Below are positions 27,401 to 36,549 of a stretch of DNA of 64,000 nt, piece by piece (position 1 is the first letter of the stretch; each line of letters begins with the position of its first letter). The notes under the pieces are model-generated. The model had not been told where the DNA came from and did not search any database. It saw nothing but the letters and a program-made list of their open reading frames with translations. The stretch comes from an uncultured Ruminococcus sp. (GTDB lineage Bacteria > Bacillota > Clostridia > Oscillospirales > Ruminococcaceae). The DNA lies in contig UQYK01000002.1 in NCBI GenBank assembly GCA_900545285.1, positions 1-64,000 of the forward strand. Direction: 5' to 3'. The position numbers and the translations under genes were made by a program.

Positions 27401-27429
27401 ATTATATGATATCCCCGCAGTTTTGTCAA
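27401..27429 (-). promoter_or_regulatory. rpoB promoter
   Basis: On the minus strand TTGACA (27424-27429), 17-base spacer, TATAAT (27401-27406). It gives a leader of about 160 bases before rpoB. Within that leader lies a plus-strand promoter-like pair, TTGACA at 27328 and TATACT at 27352 (18-base spacer), which would transcribe towards yifB; its use is uncertain. Confidence 0.8.
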
Positions 27430-27572
27430 GGGGATTTTTTTATTTTTGTAGAAAAAATATGCTGTCCGCTTATGGCAGTCTCCTTTTTATGCAGATTGCA
27501 CAACAGCAAAAATTTCTGCTGCCCCTGTCAAAAAACAGAACCGAAAAAATTTTTTGTGGGGACGCGGCACTC

Positions 27573-27601
27573 TTTACATTTTTTCGGAATCATGCTATAC
27601 T
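27573..27601 (+). promoter_or_regulatory. Promoter of yifB
   Basis: TTTACA, 17-base spacer, TATACT; the start codon of yifB follows about 55 bases on, with GTGAGGAG as ribosome site. Confidence 0.7.
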
Positions 27602-27655
27602 GATACATGGAAAATACACCGCGAAATGCGGTCTGAAACAAAGTGAGGAGACACC

Positions 27656-29185
27656 ATGTTTGCCCAAATCAAAAGTCTGGGACTGTTCGGATTAAATGCC
27701 TTTCCGGTAGATGTTGAGGTCAGCATCAGCCGGGGCAGCCCGCAGTTTGAGATTGTCGGACTCCCGGACGCTTCTGTCCGGGAAAGCCGGGAACGCATCC
27801 GCTCTGCCATGCGCGCGGTATCCATTGCGCTGCCGCCCAGGCGGATTACCGTAAATTTAGCACCGGCAGATGTGAAAAAGATCGGTACCATGCACGATCT
27901 GGCAATTCTGCTGGGCATCCTGGCCGGAATGGAGCGTCTGGCGCCCCAGCCGGATTTCCGCTATTTTATCGGAGAGGTTTCACTTTCCGGCCACGTACGC
28001 CGCATTAACGGCGTTTTGCCGATGGCACTGCTTGCCGCACAGCGCGGCGCCAGGGAATTATACGTTCCGGCCGCCAATGCAGCAGAAGCAGCCGCTGCCG
28101 GGATTCCGGTCTACGGCGTGCAGAATGTGGCACAGCTTCTGGCGCACTTGCAGGGGACGCGGCAGATTCCGTGTCAGCCGGCAACTGTGCCGGAAAAAGA
28201 TGTCGAAGAAGAGGAAGCCCCGGATTTTGCCGATGTAAAGGGACAGCAAAATGTCCGCTATGCCCTGGAAATCGCCGCTGCCGGCGGGCACAATGCCCTG
28301 ATGATCGGCAGTCCCGGCAGCGGCAAAAGCATGCTGGCGAAGCGGATTCCGTCTATTTTGCCGGAAATGACACCGGCGGAAGCGATGGAAACCACACAGA
28401 TCTACTCCATTGCCGGGCTTTTGGATCCCAAGCATCCGCTGATGCAGAAGCGGCCGTTCCGTGCGCCGCACCACACCATTTCCGGCGCCGGACTGGTAGG
28501 CGGCGGTACAATTCCCCATCCGGGGGAAATCTCGCTGGCGCACAACGGCCTCCTGTTCCTGGATGAACTGGCGGAATTTGACCACCGCACCCTGGAAATC
28601 ATGCGGCAGCCGCTGGAGGACCGGCGCGTGACCATTACCCGGGCTTCCGGTACTGTCTCCTACCCCTGCTCCTTTATGCTGATCGGCGCTATGAATCCCT
28701 GTCCCTGCGGCTATTTCGGCCATCCGCGCCGAAAGTGCACGTGCAGCGAACGGCAGGTACACCAGTATCTCAACCGGATTTCCGGCCCGCTTCTGGATCG
28801 GTTTGATCTGCACATTGAGGTAGAACCGGTTTCCTTTGACGATCTCTCCGCAAAGGCGAAGTCCGAGTGCTCCGCCGACATCCGGAAACGGGTGCAGACC
28901 GCCCGGACACGGCAGCAGGAACGATTTTCCGGCAGCAGCATCTCCTGCAACGCCGTCATTCCGGCCGGCCGGCTCCAGGAATTCTGTCCATTGCAGGACA
29001 ACGCTGCCGTTTTGCTCCGGGCGGTTTTCGACAAGCTGGGGCTGAGTGCCCGTGCCTATGACCGCATTCTGAAAGTTGCGCGCACCATTGCCGACCTGGA
29101 CGGCTGTGATATCATACAAAAGCAGCACATTGCCGCGGCTGCGCAGTTCCGGAGCCTGGACCGGAAATATTGGTCAGCCTCCTAA
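27656..29185 (+). CDS. comM: YifB/ComM-family AAA+ ATPase
   Basis: The 509-residue protein has the N-terminal Lon-protease-like fold (VDVEVSISRGSPQFEIVGLPD and ESRERIRSAM), a magnesium-chelatase AAA+ core with Walker A GSPGSGKSML and Walker B GLLFLDELAEF, and the C-terminal Mg_chelatase_C region with a zinc-like CPCGYFGHPRRKCTC. ComM is a branch-migrating helicase that helps integrate transforming DNA, and YifB names the same family. The family usually has about 510 residues, so it is full length. The next gene begins 14 bases after its stop. Confidence 0.92.
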   Translation: MFAQIKSLGLFGLNAFPVDVEVSISRGSPQFEIVGLPDASVRESRERIRSAMRAVSIALPPRRITVNLAPADVKKIGTMHDLAILLGILAGMERLAPQPDFRYFIGEVSLSGHVRRINGVLPMALLAAQRGARELYVPAANAAEAAAAGIPVYGVQNVAQLLAHLQGTRQIPCQPATVPEKDVEEEEAPDFADVKGQQNVRYALEIAAAGGHNALMIGSPGSGKSMLAKRIPSILPEMTPAEAMETTQIYSIAGLLDPKHPLMQKRPFRAPHHTISGAGLVGGGTIPHPGEISLAHNGLLFLDELAEFDHRTLEIMRQPLEDRRVTITRASGTVSYPCSFMLIGAMNPCPCGYFGHPRRKCTCSERQVHQYLNRISGPLLDRFDLHIEVEPVSFDDLSAKAKSECSADIRKRVQTARTRQQERFSGSSISCNAVIPAGRLQEFCPLQDNAAVLLRAVFDKLGLSARAYDRILKVARTIADLDGCDIIQKQHIAAAAQFRSLDRKYWSAS

Positions 29186-29199
29186 CGAAAGGATTTTTC

Positions 29200-30375
29200 A
29201 TGAACAGACAATACACGCCCTCTCTCCGGGGCAAAAAAAAGGAAAAGGAACCCAGCTGGTTCCTACAGTACTGGCGCGGCCTGGACAAGTCCCTGCTGCT
29301 GGCCGCCGTACTGTGTTCCGGTCTCAGCATTCTGCTGCTCTACTCCATCTGGCAAAACGGCATTTCCAGCGCAGTGGGAGCCAGCTACTACCGCACTCAG
29401 CTGCTCTCCTGCGGCTTGGGTCTGGCCTGTGTCATTACCCTGTCTATTGTGGATTATCATAAAATTGCACAACTCTGGTTCCTTTATGCGCCGATTGCGC
29501 TGGTGCTTACCCTGCTCTGTTTTACAGCACTGGGACACAAGCGTGCCGGCGCCGATGACCAGGCATGGCTGAACCTGGGATTTATCCAGTTCCAGCCGTC
29601 TGAAGTACTGAAGCTGGCCTTTATCCTCACCTTTGCGCTGCATCTGGCCAAGGATGAGGATAATATGAACAAGCCCCTGCACATGCTGCTCCTGTGCATC
29701 CACGGTGCCATTCCTACCGGGCTGATTGCCCTGCAGGGGGACTATGGTACAGCCATTGTCTTTGCAGTAATTTTTCTCTTTATGCTGTGCACGGCGAAGA
29801 TTTCATGGAAATATGTCCTGGCCTTTCTGGTGGCCATTCCGGTGGTGCTCTTCGCCGTGTGGAATTTTCTCCTGGGCGAAACTCACAAGAAGCGTATCCT
29901 GGTTCTGATTCATCCGGGAACAGATCCGGAAAACATCGAATATCAGCAGGACAGAGGCCTGGAAGCGCTGGCACACGGGAAAATCTTCGGCGTGGGACTG
30001 TTTTCCGGGAAAGACAGCTATGTCACCGTTCCGGAAATTCACAACGACTTTATGTTTGCACAGGTTGGCCAGGCGCTGGGATTTGTAGGCGCACTGGCTG
30101 TTGTTCTGGTGCTGGCCTTCATCTGCCTGAAAGTACTGTATGACGGCCACCGCGCCCAGGACAAGCTGGGGTTGTTTGTCTGCACCGGCGTATTCTCAAT
30201 GCTGTTTATCCACTGCGTCATGAATATCGGCATGGTGCTGAAAGTTGCACCGGTTATCGGCGTACCGCTCCCTTTCATCAGCGCCGGCGGCACCGCAACG
30301 GTCAGCATGTATATTGCCCTGGGAATGGTCATCAGCACACACACCCACAACAACAAAAAATATCGGATTTACTAA
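29200..30375 (+). CDS. rodA: RodA/FtsW/SpoVE family peptidoglycan polymerase
   Basis: The start is ATG 29200 with GAAAGG upstream. The 391-residue polytopic membrane protein shows SEDS family landmarks: a GADDQAWLNLGFIQFQPSE segment, LALQGDYGTA-like loop, the AHGKIFGVGL... and HNDFMFAQVGQALGF motif with its aspartate, and VPLPFISAGGTATVS near the end. These proteins polymerise lipid II. The short form and the HNDF motif fit the RodA branch best, but FtsW or SpoVE cannot be excluded by eye. Confidence 0.88.
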   Translation: MNRQYTPSLRGKKKEKEPSWFLQYWRGLDKSLLLAAVLCSGLSILLLYSIWQNGISSAVGASYYRTQLLSCGLGLACVITLSIVDYHKIAQLWFLYAPIALVLTLLCFTALGHKRAGADDQAWLNLGFIQFQPSEVLKLAFILTFALHLAKDEDNMNKPLHMLLLCIHGAIPTGLIALQGDYGTAIVFAVIFLFMLCTAKISWKYVLAFLVAIPVVLFAVWNFLLGETHKKRILVLIHPGTDPENIEYQQDRGLEALAHGKIFGVGLFSGKDSYVTVPEIHNDFMFAQVGQALGFVGALAVVLVLAFICLKVLYDGHRAQDKLGLFVCTGVFSMLFIHCVMNIGMVLKVAPVIGVPLPFISAGGTATVSMYIALGMVISTHTHNNKKYRIY

Positions 30376-30448
30376 TGCTACATCTTTGCACACGCGAACA
30401 AAAACGGGATTTTGAGGAAACATATTTGCAGGAAGGGTCGGATTTTAC

Positions 30449-31423
30449 ATGAATAAAAATACAGTGCCGTTTACCGGGCGCACGCTCCGGGGCGAGCTGG
30501 CACTGCTTGTTGCCGTCTGCATCAACAGCCTCGGCGTTGTGCTGATGCTCTATTCTGGTGCCGGCATCTCGGCAATTTCCAGTGTACCATTTGCATTTTC
30601 CGAGGTGCTCCCGAAAATCTCCCTGGGCACCTGGACGTATCTGTTTCAGGGGCTGCTGGTACTGAGTCTGATGATTCTGCGCCGAAAGTTTGTGCCTTCT
30701 TATCTGTTCAGCTTTGTGGTGGGCTTTGTCTTTGGCGAACTGCTGGATCTCCACGAGCTGTGGCTCCCGATTCTCTCCACGGCACTCCCCTGGCGCATCT
30801 TGTATTTTGTGATCAGCTATGTCCTGATCTGCATTGGCATTGCCCTTTCCAACCGCTGCGGTCTTCCCATTATTCCCACAGATCTCTTTCCCCGGGAACT
30901 GGCCGATATTACACACGTTCGCTATCCGCGGATCAAAATCGGCTTTGATGTCACCTGTCTGGCGGTAACGGCTTGTCTGACCTTTTTCTTTCTGGGGCAC
31001 CTGGAAGGACTGGGCATTGGTACTATTGTGGCCGCCTTCACCATGGGAAAAGGCGTGGGCATCATCGGCGACCTGCTGGACAAGCACGTCCGGTTTGTCT
31101 CCGTCCTGACCAAGCGAAAGGAACGGGAACAGGATACGGCGCATCCCCTGACCCTGCATATCACCTACACTGCTTTTCCCGGAAAACGAAACGTTTTTTT
31201 GCAGGCTGTGCAGGAAGCGCGCATTCCGGAAATCACCCGGCAGGAAGCCGGCTGTCTCCAATACGACTACTGTGTTTCGGAGGAAAATCCGGATCAGATT
31301 CTGCTGACGGAGCAATGGACAACAGAGGCACAGCAGCAGGCACATTTGAAACAGCCGCACATGCAGCGGCAGCAGCAGATAAAACAAACATGCATTGCAG
31401 AAACTACAGTAGAAAAATGCTGA
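30449..31423 (+). CDS. YczE/YitT-like membrane protein fused to an ABM domain
   Basis: Residues 1-220 form about five transmembrane segments, with GAGISAISSVPFAFSEVLP and CGLPIIPTDLFPRELAD typical of YczE/YyaS-like (DUF6198-type) membrane proteins. Residues 230-324 look like a soluble antibiotic biosynthesis monooxygenase-type (ABM, dimeric alpha-beta barrel) domain: LTLHITYTAFPGKRNVFLQ, then QEAGCLQYDYCVSEENPDQI and EQWTTEAQQQAHLKQPHM. The two families normally occur separately. It starts after AGGAAGG, 73 bases behind rodA; function unknown. Confidence 0.7.
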   Translation: MNKNTVPFTGRTLRGELALLVAVCINSLGVVLMLYSGAGISAISSVPFAFSEVLPKISLGTWTYLFQGLLVLSLMILRRKFVPSYLFSFVVGFVFGELLDLHELWLPILSTALPWRILYFVISYVLICIGIALSNRCGLPIIPTDLFPRELADITHVRYPRIKIGFDVTCLAVTACLTFFFLGHLEGLGIGTIVAAFTMGKGVGIIGDLLDKHVRFVSVLTKRKEREQDTAHPLTLHITYTAFPGKRNVFLQAVQEARIPEITRQEAGCLQYDYCVSEENPDQILLTEQWTTEAQQQAHLKQPHMQRQQQIKQTCIAETTVEKC

Positions 31424-31555
31424 GAATAATTGAAAACCGCACTGTCAAAGATTCCACGCAGGAATTTTTGCGGTGCTTTTTCTATGCCAAATGCAGCGCT
31501 GCACAGGCAAGACAGCAGTTATTTGCGGCTTTTTTCTTTCCTTCATAAAATATAC

Positions 31556-31584
31556 TTGCTTTTTCCGAAAAAAAATGGCATAAT
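31556..31584 (+). promoter_or_regulatory. guaA promoter
   Basis: TTGCTT, 17-base spacer, CATAAT, then a leader of about 40 bases with a GTGCA/TGCAC hairpin before guaA. Upstream, 31433-31478 contains a hairpin (ACCGCA/TGCGGT enclosing ATTCC/GGAAT) with TTTTT after it, which may terminate the preceding gene. I see no purine riboswitch. Confidence 0.6.
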
Positions 31585-31627
31585 AAATAGAAAGGCGTGC
31601 ATCTTGCACAGAAAGGACTCGAAATCT

Positions 31628-33166
31628 ATGAAAAATCAACTGGTTCTGGTACTGGACTTCGGCGGTCAGTACAATCAGCTTATTGCCAGACGCGTGCGGG
31701 AATGCGGTGTTTACTGCGAAGTAATCCGCTATACCACACCGCTGGAAGAAATCGCAGCGCGGAAACCGGTGGGCATTATCTTCACCGGCGGCCCGAACAG
31801 CGTTTATGACGAAAAATCTCCCCACATTGCAAAAGAAATTTTTGAAATGGGAATTCCGATTCTGGGTATCTGCTACGGTTGTCAGCTGATGGCGTACACA
31901 TTGGGCGGAACTGTTACCACCTGCACTACCTCTGAATACGGTAAAACAGAAACCGTTTATGACAAATCCAGCGCTCTGTTTCAGAGCGAGAAACTGCCGG
32001 AACAGGCAATCTCCTGGATGAGCCACACGGACTATATCTCTAAGGCACCGGAAGGCTTTACCGTTACTGCACACACGGAAAACTGCCCGGTTGCTGCTAT
32101 GGAAAATCCGGAGCGGAAGCTGTATGCCGTACAGTTCCACCCGGAAGTAAACCACACTCAGTGCGGTCTTACCATTCTGGACAGCTTCCTGAAAAATGTC
32201 TGCGGCTGTACCGGTGACTGGACCATGGGCAATTATGCCAAGACTGCCATTGCCCAGATTCGGGAAAAAGTGGGTGACGGCAGAGTGCTGCTGGCACTGT
32301 CCGGCGGTGTAGACAGCTCTGTCTGTGCGGCGCTGCTCTCCCGGGCTGTGGGCAAGAAACTGACCTGCATCTTCGTAGATCACGGCTTCCTGCGGAAAAA
32401 TGAAGGCGATGAGGTAGAAGCCGCTTTCTCTGACAAGGATATCAACTTCATCCGTGTCAATGCAAAGGCTGCTTTCATGGAAAAGCTCAACGGGGTTTCG
32501 GATCCGGAAACCAAGCGCAAGACCATCGGTGAAGAGTTTATCCGCGCCTTTGAACGGGAATCCAAGAAGCTGGGCACAGTCGATTTCCTGGCACAGGGCA
32601 CCATTTATCCGGATGTCATCGAAAGCGGCACCGGCGATGCAGCTGTGATCAAGTCTCACCACAATGTAGGCGGCCTGCCGGATTATGTGGATTTCAAGGA
32701 AATCATTGAGCCGTTGCGCCTGCTGTTTAAGGACGAGGTACGGCAGCTGGGAATCGAACTGGGTCTGCCGGAAAATCTGGTATGGCGGCAGCCTTTCCCG
32801 GGGCCGGGTCTGGCAATCCGTATTATCGGCGAAATCACAGACGAAAAGCTGTCCATTCTCCAGGATGCTGACTGGATTTTCCGGGAAGAAATCGCAAAGG
32901 CTGGACTGGATCGGAGCATCCACCAGTACTTTGCCGTTCTGACCAATATGCGTTCTGTGGGCGTTATGGGCGATGGCAGAACTTATGATTACACGCTGGC
33001 ACTGCGCGGCGTGACAACAACCGACTTTATGACCGCTGACTTTGCACGGATTCCGTATGAGGTGCTGGAAGTGATCTCTGCGCGAATCGTCAATGAGGTA
33101 AAGAATATCAACCGCGTTGTGTATGATATTACCACAAAGCCGCCGGCTACGATCGAGTGGGAATAA
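31628..33166 (+). CDS. guaA: GMP synthase (glutamine-hydrolysing)
   Basis: The start is ATG 31628 after GAAAGGA; the upstream open stretch is leader. The 512-residue enzyme converts XMP to GMP. The class I amidotransferase has the nucleophile in [15 protein letters not shown] and the His-Glu pair in [10 protein letters not shown]; the ATP-pyrophosphatase has [16 protein letters not shown]; and the dimerisation domain ends KPPATIEWE. The second mobile element is integrated in its last codons and restores the sequence to the stop codon. Confidence 0.97.
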   Translation: MKNQLVLVLDFGGQYNQLIARRVRECGVYCEVIRYTTPLEEIAARKPVGIIFTGGPNSVYDEKSPHIAKEIFEMGIPILGICYGCQLMAYTLGGTVTTCTTSEYGKTETVYDKSSALFQSEKLPEQAISWMSHTDYISKAPEGFTVTAHTENCPVAAMENPERKLYAVQFHPEVNHTQCGLTILDSFLKNVCGCTGDWTMGNYAKTAIAQIREKVGDGRVLLALSGGVDSSVCAALLSRAVGKKLTCIFVDHGFLRKNEGDEVEAAFSDKDINFIRVNAKAAFMEKLNGVSDPETKRKTIGEEFIRAFERESKKLGTVDFLAQGTIYPDVIESGTGDAAVIKSHHNVGGLPDYVDFKEIIEPLRLLFKDEVRQLGIELGLPENLVWRQPFPGPGLAIRIIGEITDEKLSILQDADWIFREEIAKAGLDRSIHQYFAVLTNMRSVGVMGDGRTYDYTLALRGVTTTDFMTADFARIPYEVLEVISARIVNEVKNINRVVYDITTKPPATIEWE

Positions 33167-33167
33167 T
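33155..33167 (+). repeat. Left attachment repeat (attL) in guaA
   Basis: GAGTGGGAATAAT; identical to 48046-48058. It covers the codons for Glu-Trp-Glu and the stop of guaA, as is usual for guaA-targeting integrases. Confidence 0.8.
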
Positions 33168-33331
33168 GCAAACACTTGCTGAAACGACGTAATACCGTGC
33201 TTTTCGTGGCACAGTCAAGCTGAATGGCAACGTTTTGGCAACAATTCTCTATCATCGACAACAGTAACATAAATATTGTCTGAAAAGATAAGAGCTATCT
33301 GATTCGTATTTGAATCGGATAGCTCTTTTTG

Positions 33332-34174
33332 CTATTTGTTCAATTCTTTTATAGCTTTCAGTACTATGGGAAGAAAGTGCTGATAACTTGTTAGTATCAT
33401 TTTAAACTGCTCAACTGTTATGTTATTACCTGTTGGGTGTCCACTATTATTTCTTGTTTGTCTGATGATGTCAAAGAAATTAAAATTCATATTAATATCT
33501 TCAAATCCAAGATTCATAAAGTGTTCTTTATCTGCATTGGCACGTTTTAGAAATTCTGTTAATCTATCATGAGCGCATCTTGCTTTTACAACTCTTTTTT
33601 CAAACGCATCTGCTTTTGTTGCATCGTCTTGCTTATCCAGGTAATTCTTGTATGCATCACATAAATCTAATAGTAACATTTCAGCAGAAGCACCCAACAT
33701 TACTGTAGCTGAAAGCAAATTATTGTTTTCTCCGCATTCGCAAGCTTCAAATAAGTACTTCTTCTGTAGATCGTTTAATTCTTGATTATTGATAACAAAT
33801 TTGATGAAATTGGAGAAGATACTGTCTTTCTCCATAACGAAGCGTTTGTTTTCATATTCTATATCCTCAGTTTGTATTGGAAGGATTCCAACATTGTTTA
33901 TTCCTCTAAAGTAATAATCTTCATCATCAATATACAAATCACAGGCTATATTCGACAGTGTAGAAAGATTATCTTGAACTATTTTCCTACATTTTATTGG
34001 TACACGTAAACTTGCATATAGGTTATGCTGGTATGATATTATGCCTGAGAATTCATATTGAGGTTCGTATACAAACTTTGAAACTTGCAAAATAGCTGAT
34101 AAATCGGTTTTATTATCATCTTCAAGAACAGCAATAATTGACATTAACATATCACGTTCGGAAACTGTATACAT
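33332..34174 (-). CDS. HEPN-like protein in XRE-regulated pair
   Basis: The 280-residue protein is not from a family I can name with certainty. Its C-terminal third is helical and contains RNNSGH (residues 241-246), matching the Rx4-6H catalytic motif of HEPN ribonucleases; the surrounding layout (AEMLLLDLCDAYKNYL, then FFDIIRQTRNNSGHP) is like DUF4145/HEPN domains. It starts four bases after the stop of an XRE regulator gene and is surely cotranscribed. HEPN proteins are frequent RNA-cutting effectors of abortive infection and toxin systems, so a defence or addiction role is plausible (inference). Confidence 0.5.
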   Translation of the reverse strand: MYTVSERDMLMSIIAVLEDDNKTDLSAILQVSKFVYEPQYEFSGIISYQHNLYASLRVPIKCRKIVQDNLSTLSNIACDLYIDDEDYYFRGINNVGILPIQTEDIEYENKRFVMEKDSIFSNFIKFVINNQELNDLQKKYLFEACECGENNNLLSATVMLGASAEMLLLDLCDAYKNYLDKQDDATKADAFEKRVVKARCAHDRLTEFLKRANADKEHFMNLGFEDINMNFNFFDIIRQTRNNSGHPTGNNITVEQFKMILTSYQHFLPIVLKAIKELNK

Positions 34175-34178
34175 ATAT

Positions 34179-34667
34179 TTACTCTCCTCTATATTCTTTC
34201 AAGCATTTTTCGTTTCGCTCTGCTTCTGATCTCGGATACCTGTATCTCCACTGGTCGTACTCCTCACGGCTGATCTCCCCATTGCGGTACTTCTGAGCCA
34301 TTTCCTCCCAGGGTTCGAGCAGACCTGTTATTTTTGCAAAGGTTGAGCCGTTCTGCCTGTTGATGCGGATACAGATTTCTCCGTCCAGACGGTCGATCTT
34401 GAAGCCGTATAAATCCTCTAACGCAAACAGCGTGTGCATAAGACCTGTGTAGCTGTCGATGTTCGGGACGTTCAGAGCTTCGGCCGATACGTCAAGTGCA
34501 TCGGCAAGCTGTTTCACCAAATCGGCTTTGGGTGTTCTCGAACCTGATTCATACTGCGCCATACGAATATCGGCTGTTCGTTCCGTGAAGCCGACCTGCA
34601 ATCCAAGGAACTTTTGTGTCATACCTCTGAGGTTTCTGATAAACCTGATTCTTTCACCAATTGCCAT
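34179..34667 (-). CDS. XRE-family repressor of the guaA element
   Basis: The start is ATG 34667 with GGAGGG upstream. The 162-residue protein has an N-terminal lambda-repressor-like HTH (IGERIRFIRNLRGMTQKFLG, then ADIRMAQYESGSRTP) and a C-terminal region of unknown fold ending in charged helices. It is divergent from xis-int, and the region between has three copies of a 9-base repeat over both promoters, so it probably controls excision, itself and the HEPN gene. Confidence 0.85.
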   Translation of the reverse strand: MAIGERIRFIRNLRGMTQKFLGLQVGFTERTADIRMAQYESGSRTPKADLVKQLADALDVSAEALNVPNIDSYTGLMHTLFALEDLYGFKIDRLDGEICIRINRQNGSTFAKITGLLEPWEEMAQKYRNGEISREEYDQWRYRYPRSEAERNEKCLKEYRGE

Positions 34668-34725
34668 ATTGTTGCCCTCCATTTTCAATCGGCTGACGAT
34701 TTGCGCCGCCATATTTCACAAATTA

Positions 34726-34850
34726 ATTATAACATATATGCTTAGTGTTTGTCAAGATAGTAGAAATAAAAATGTTTAGTAATTTTATACTTGACATAAC
34801 AGTATATGTTTAGTATAATAAAATCAGAACTTAACGATTTAGAGTTAAGT
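34726..34850. promoter_or_regulatory. Divergent promoters with triple operator repeat
   Basis: Minus strand: TTGACA at 34750-34755, 18 bases, TATAAT at 34726-34731, reading into the XRE gene. Plus strand: TTGACA at 34791-34796, 17 bases, TATAAT at 34814-34819, reading into xis-int. ATGYTTAGT occurs in the same orientation at 34738-34746, 34772-34780 and 34806-34814, touching both promoters. A palindrome ACTTAAC/GTTAAGT at 34829-34850 lies at the start of the xis transcript. Confidence 0.8.
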
Positions 34851-34871
34851 CAGAGAAAGGAGATACTCTAA

Positions 34872-35075
34872 ATGACAGATAAAAATTTTATGAGAGTAGA
34901 AGATGTTGCCAGGGAACTTGATGTATCTAAATCCTATGCTTATAAGATAGTGCAGAAGCTCAACAAGGAGCTTGAAGCCAAGGGATATATCACGATCTCA
35001 GGCAGAGTGAACAGACACTACTTCCTCGAAAGGACTTGCTACGGCGGTTCTGCCGAGGACAGCGAAAGGAAGTGA
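34872..35075 (+). CDS. xis: Excisionase-like HTH protein
   Basis: The 67-residue protein has a helix-turn-helix (MRVEDVARELDVSKSYAYKI) followed by a short wing (ISGRVNRHYFLE), and lies four bases before the integrase gene behind a strong regulated promoter. AAAGGAG precedes the start. The position and size are those of Xis proteins that bend the attachment site for excision. Confidence 0.75.
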   Translation: MTDKNFMRVEDVARELDVSKSYAYKIVQKLNKELEAKGYITISGRVNRHYFLERTCYGGSAEDSERK

Positions 35076-35079
35076 TACG

Positions 35080-36174
35080 ATGTCAGTCTATAAGGACGGC
35101 AGCAAGTGGCGTGTGATCTACCGCTACACTGACAGCCGTGGAGAACGCAAACAGACACAGAAGCGTGGCTTCTCCACAAAGAAGGAAGCTCAGGCGTGGG
35201 AGCGTGAGCAGATGAACAAGACAGAATCGAGCCTTAATATGACCTTTGAGAGCTTTTCGGACATCTATTTCGATGATATGAAGAAGCGTCTGAAAGAGAA
35301 CACATGGCACACCAAGGAGCATATTCTCCGCACAAAGCTGATCCCATTCTTCGGGAAAAGAAAGATGTGCGATATTCAGCCCAAAGATGTGATAGCGTGG
35401 CAGAATGAAATGCTCGAAGGTTCGACCAAGACAGGCAAGCCCTACTCACCTGTGTATCTGAAAACGCTCCACAATCAGCTCAGTGCTGTGTTCAATTATG
35501 CGGTCAAGTTTTACGGACTTCCGAGCAATCCTGCAGCCAAGGCAGGCAATATGGGAAAGGCTAAGAACCGTGAGATGCTCTTTTGGACGCAGGAGGAGTA
35601 TAAGAAGTTCGCAGAGGTCATGATGGACAAACCAGTTTCGTTTTATGCCTTTGAAATGCTGTATTGGTGCGGTATCCGTCTTGGCGAACTGTTGGCTCTC
35701 ACACCAGAGGACTTTGATTTCCAGAATCGAAAGCTCCGCATTAACAAGTCCTATCAGCGTATCAAGAGGCAGGACGTTATTACAGAGCCTAAAACCAAGA
35801 AAAGCAACCGTACCATTGAAATGCCTGATTTTCTTTGTGAGGAGATGCAGGACTATCTCCGTATGCTTTACGATCAGAAATCAGATGAGCGTATTTTCAC
35901 AATATCCAAGAGTTATTTGCATCACGAGATGGACAGAGGGGTAAAAGAAACGGGTTTGAAACGTATCCGTATCCATGATCTGCGTCACAGCCATGTTTCG
36001 CTTCTGATCGAACTTGGGTTTTCGGCTGTTGCTATTGCAGATCGTGTGGGACATGAGAGCATTGAGATCACATACCGCTATGCACATCTGTTTCCGTCGA
36101 AACAGGCGGAAATGGCGAATAAACTCAGTGAGTTGAAGAAAGGAGATAACGCAAATGTCAGCGAAAAACCTTGA
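35080..36174 (+). CDS. int: Tyrosine integrase of the guaA element
   Basis: The 364-residue protein has an N-terminal AP2-like arm-binding domain (DGSKWRVIYRYTDSRGERKQ), a core-binding domain (MTFESFSDIYFDDMKKRLKE), and catalytic residues in CGIRLGELLAL, HDLRHSHVSLLIELGF, DRVGHESIEITYRYAHL. The last contains the tyrosine nucleophile. It is clearly distinct from the integrase of the rpsI element, in keeping with a different target, although the mobilisation genes of the two elements are alike. Confidence 0.93.
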   Translation: MSVYKDGSKWRVIYRYTDSRGERKQTQKRGFSTKKEAQAWEREQMNKTESSLNMTFESFSDIYFDDMKKRLKENTWHTKEHILRTKLIPFFGKRKMCDIQPKDVIAWQNEMLEGSTKTGKPYSPVYLKTLHNQLSAVFNYAVKFYGLPSNPAAKAGNMGKAKNREMLFWTQEEYKKFAEVMMDKPVSFYAFEMLYWCGIRLGELLALTPEDFDFQNRKLRINKSYQRIKRQDVITEPKTKKSNRTIEMPDFLCEEMQDYLRMLYDQKSDERIFTISKSYLHHEMDRGVKETGLKRIRIHDLRHSHVSLLIELGFSAVAIADRVGHESIEITYRYAHLFPSKQAEMANKLSELKKGDNANVSEKP

Positions 36175-36499
36175 CAGCAAAGGCAGATTTCGTTCCAGAA
36201 CCATCGGATTTCGGGTATCTCCCGAAGAAGAAAAGCTGATAAATTCAGCAGTGGCACTTTCAGGACTGACCAAACAGGACTACATCGTAAAAAGGCTTCT
36301 CTGCCGTGATGTGGTAGTGCAGGGCAATCCGAGAGTATACAAAGCTCTGAAAAATCAGCTTGCCGAAGTCCTCAGCGAACTGAAAAGAATAGAGAACGGC
36401 TCTGCTGTGGACGATGAGCTGCTGTCCACGATACAGCTTATCGGGGCAACTCTGAATGGTCTGAAAGGAGATAGAGGAAGACCCACGAAAGAGAAATGA
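36155..36499 (+). CDS. mobC: MobC-like mobilisation accessory protein
   Basis: The 114-residue protein begins with a ribbon-helix-helix-like segment (RSRTIGFRVSPEEEKLINSA) and the phrase LSGLTKQDYIVKRLL seen in MobC-type relaxosome proteins, then a helical tail. It overlaps the integrase end by 20 bases, with AAGGAG just upstream of its ATG. MobC proteins help the relaxase open the transfer origin. No similar gene was seen beside the relaxase of the rpsI element. Confidence 0.65.
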   Translation: MSAKNLDSKGRFRSRTIGFRVSPEEEKLINSAVALSGLTKQDYIVKRLLCRDVVVQGNPRVYKALKNQLAEVLSELKRIENGSAVDDELLSTIQLIGATLNGLKGDRGRPTKEK

Positions 36500-36549
36500 C
36501 CGCCCCTATGACCACTGCTTCGGCAGAGGTCGGGCAGTCATTATTTCAA

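Noticed and set aside
31445..33175. Open frame of 576 codons opposite guaA
   Set aside because: Shadow of guaA; no protein-like motif.
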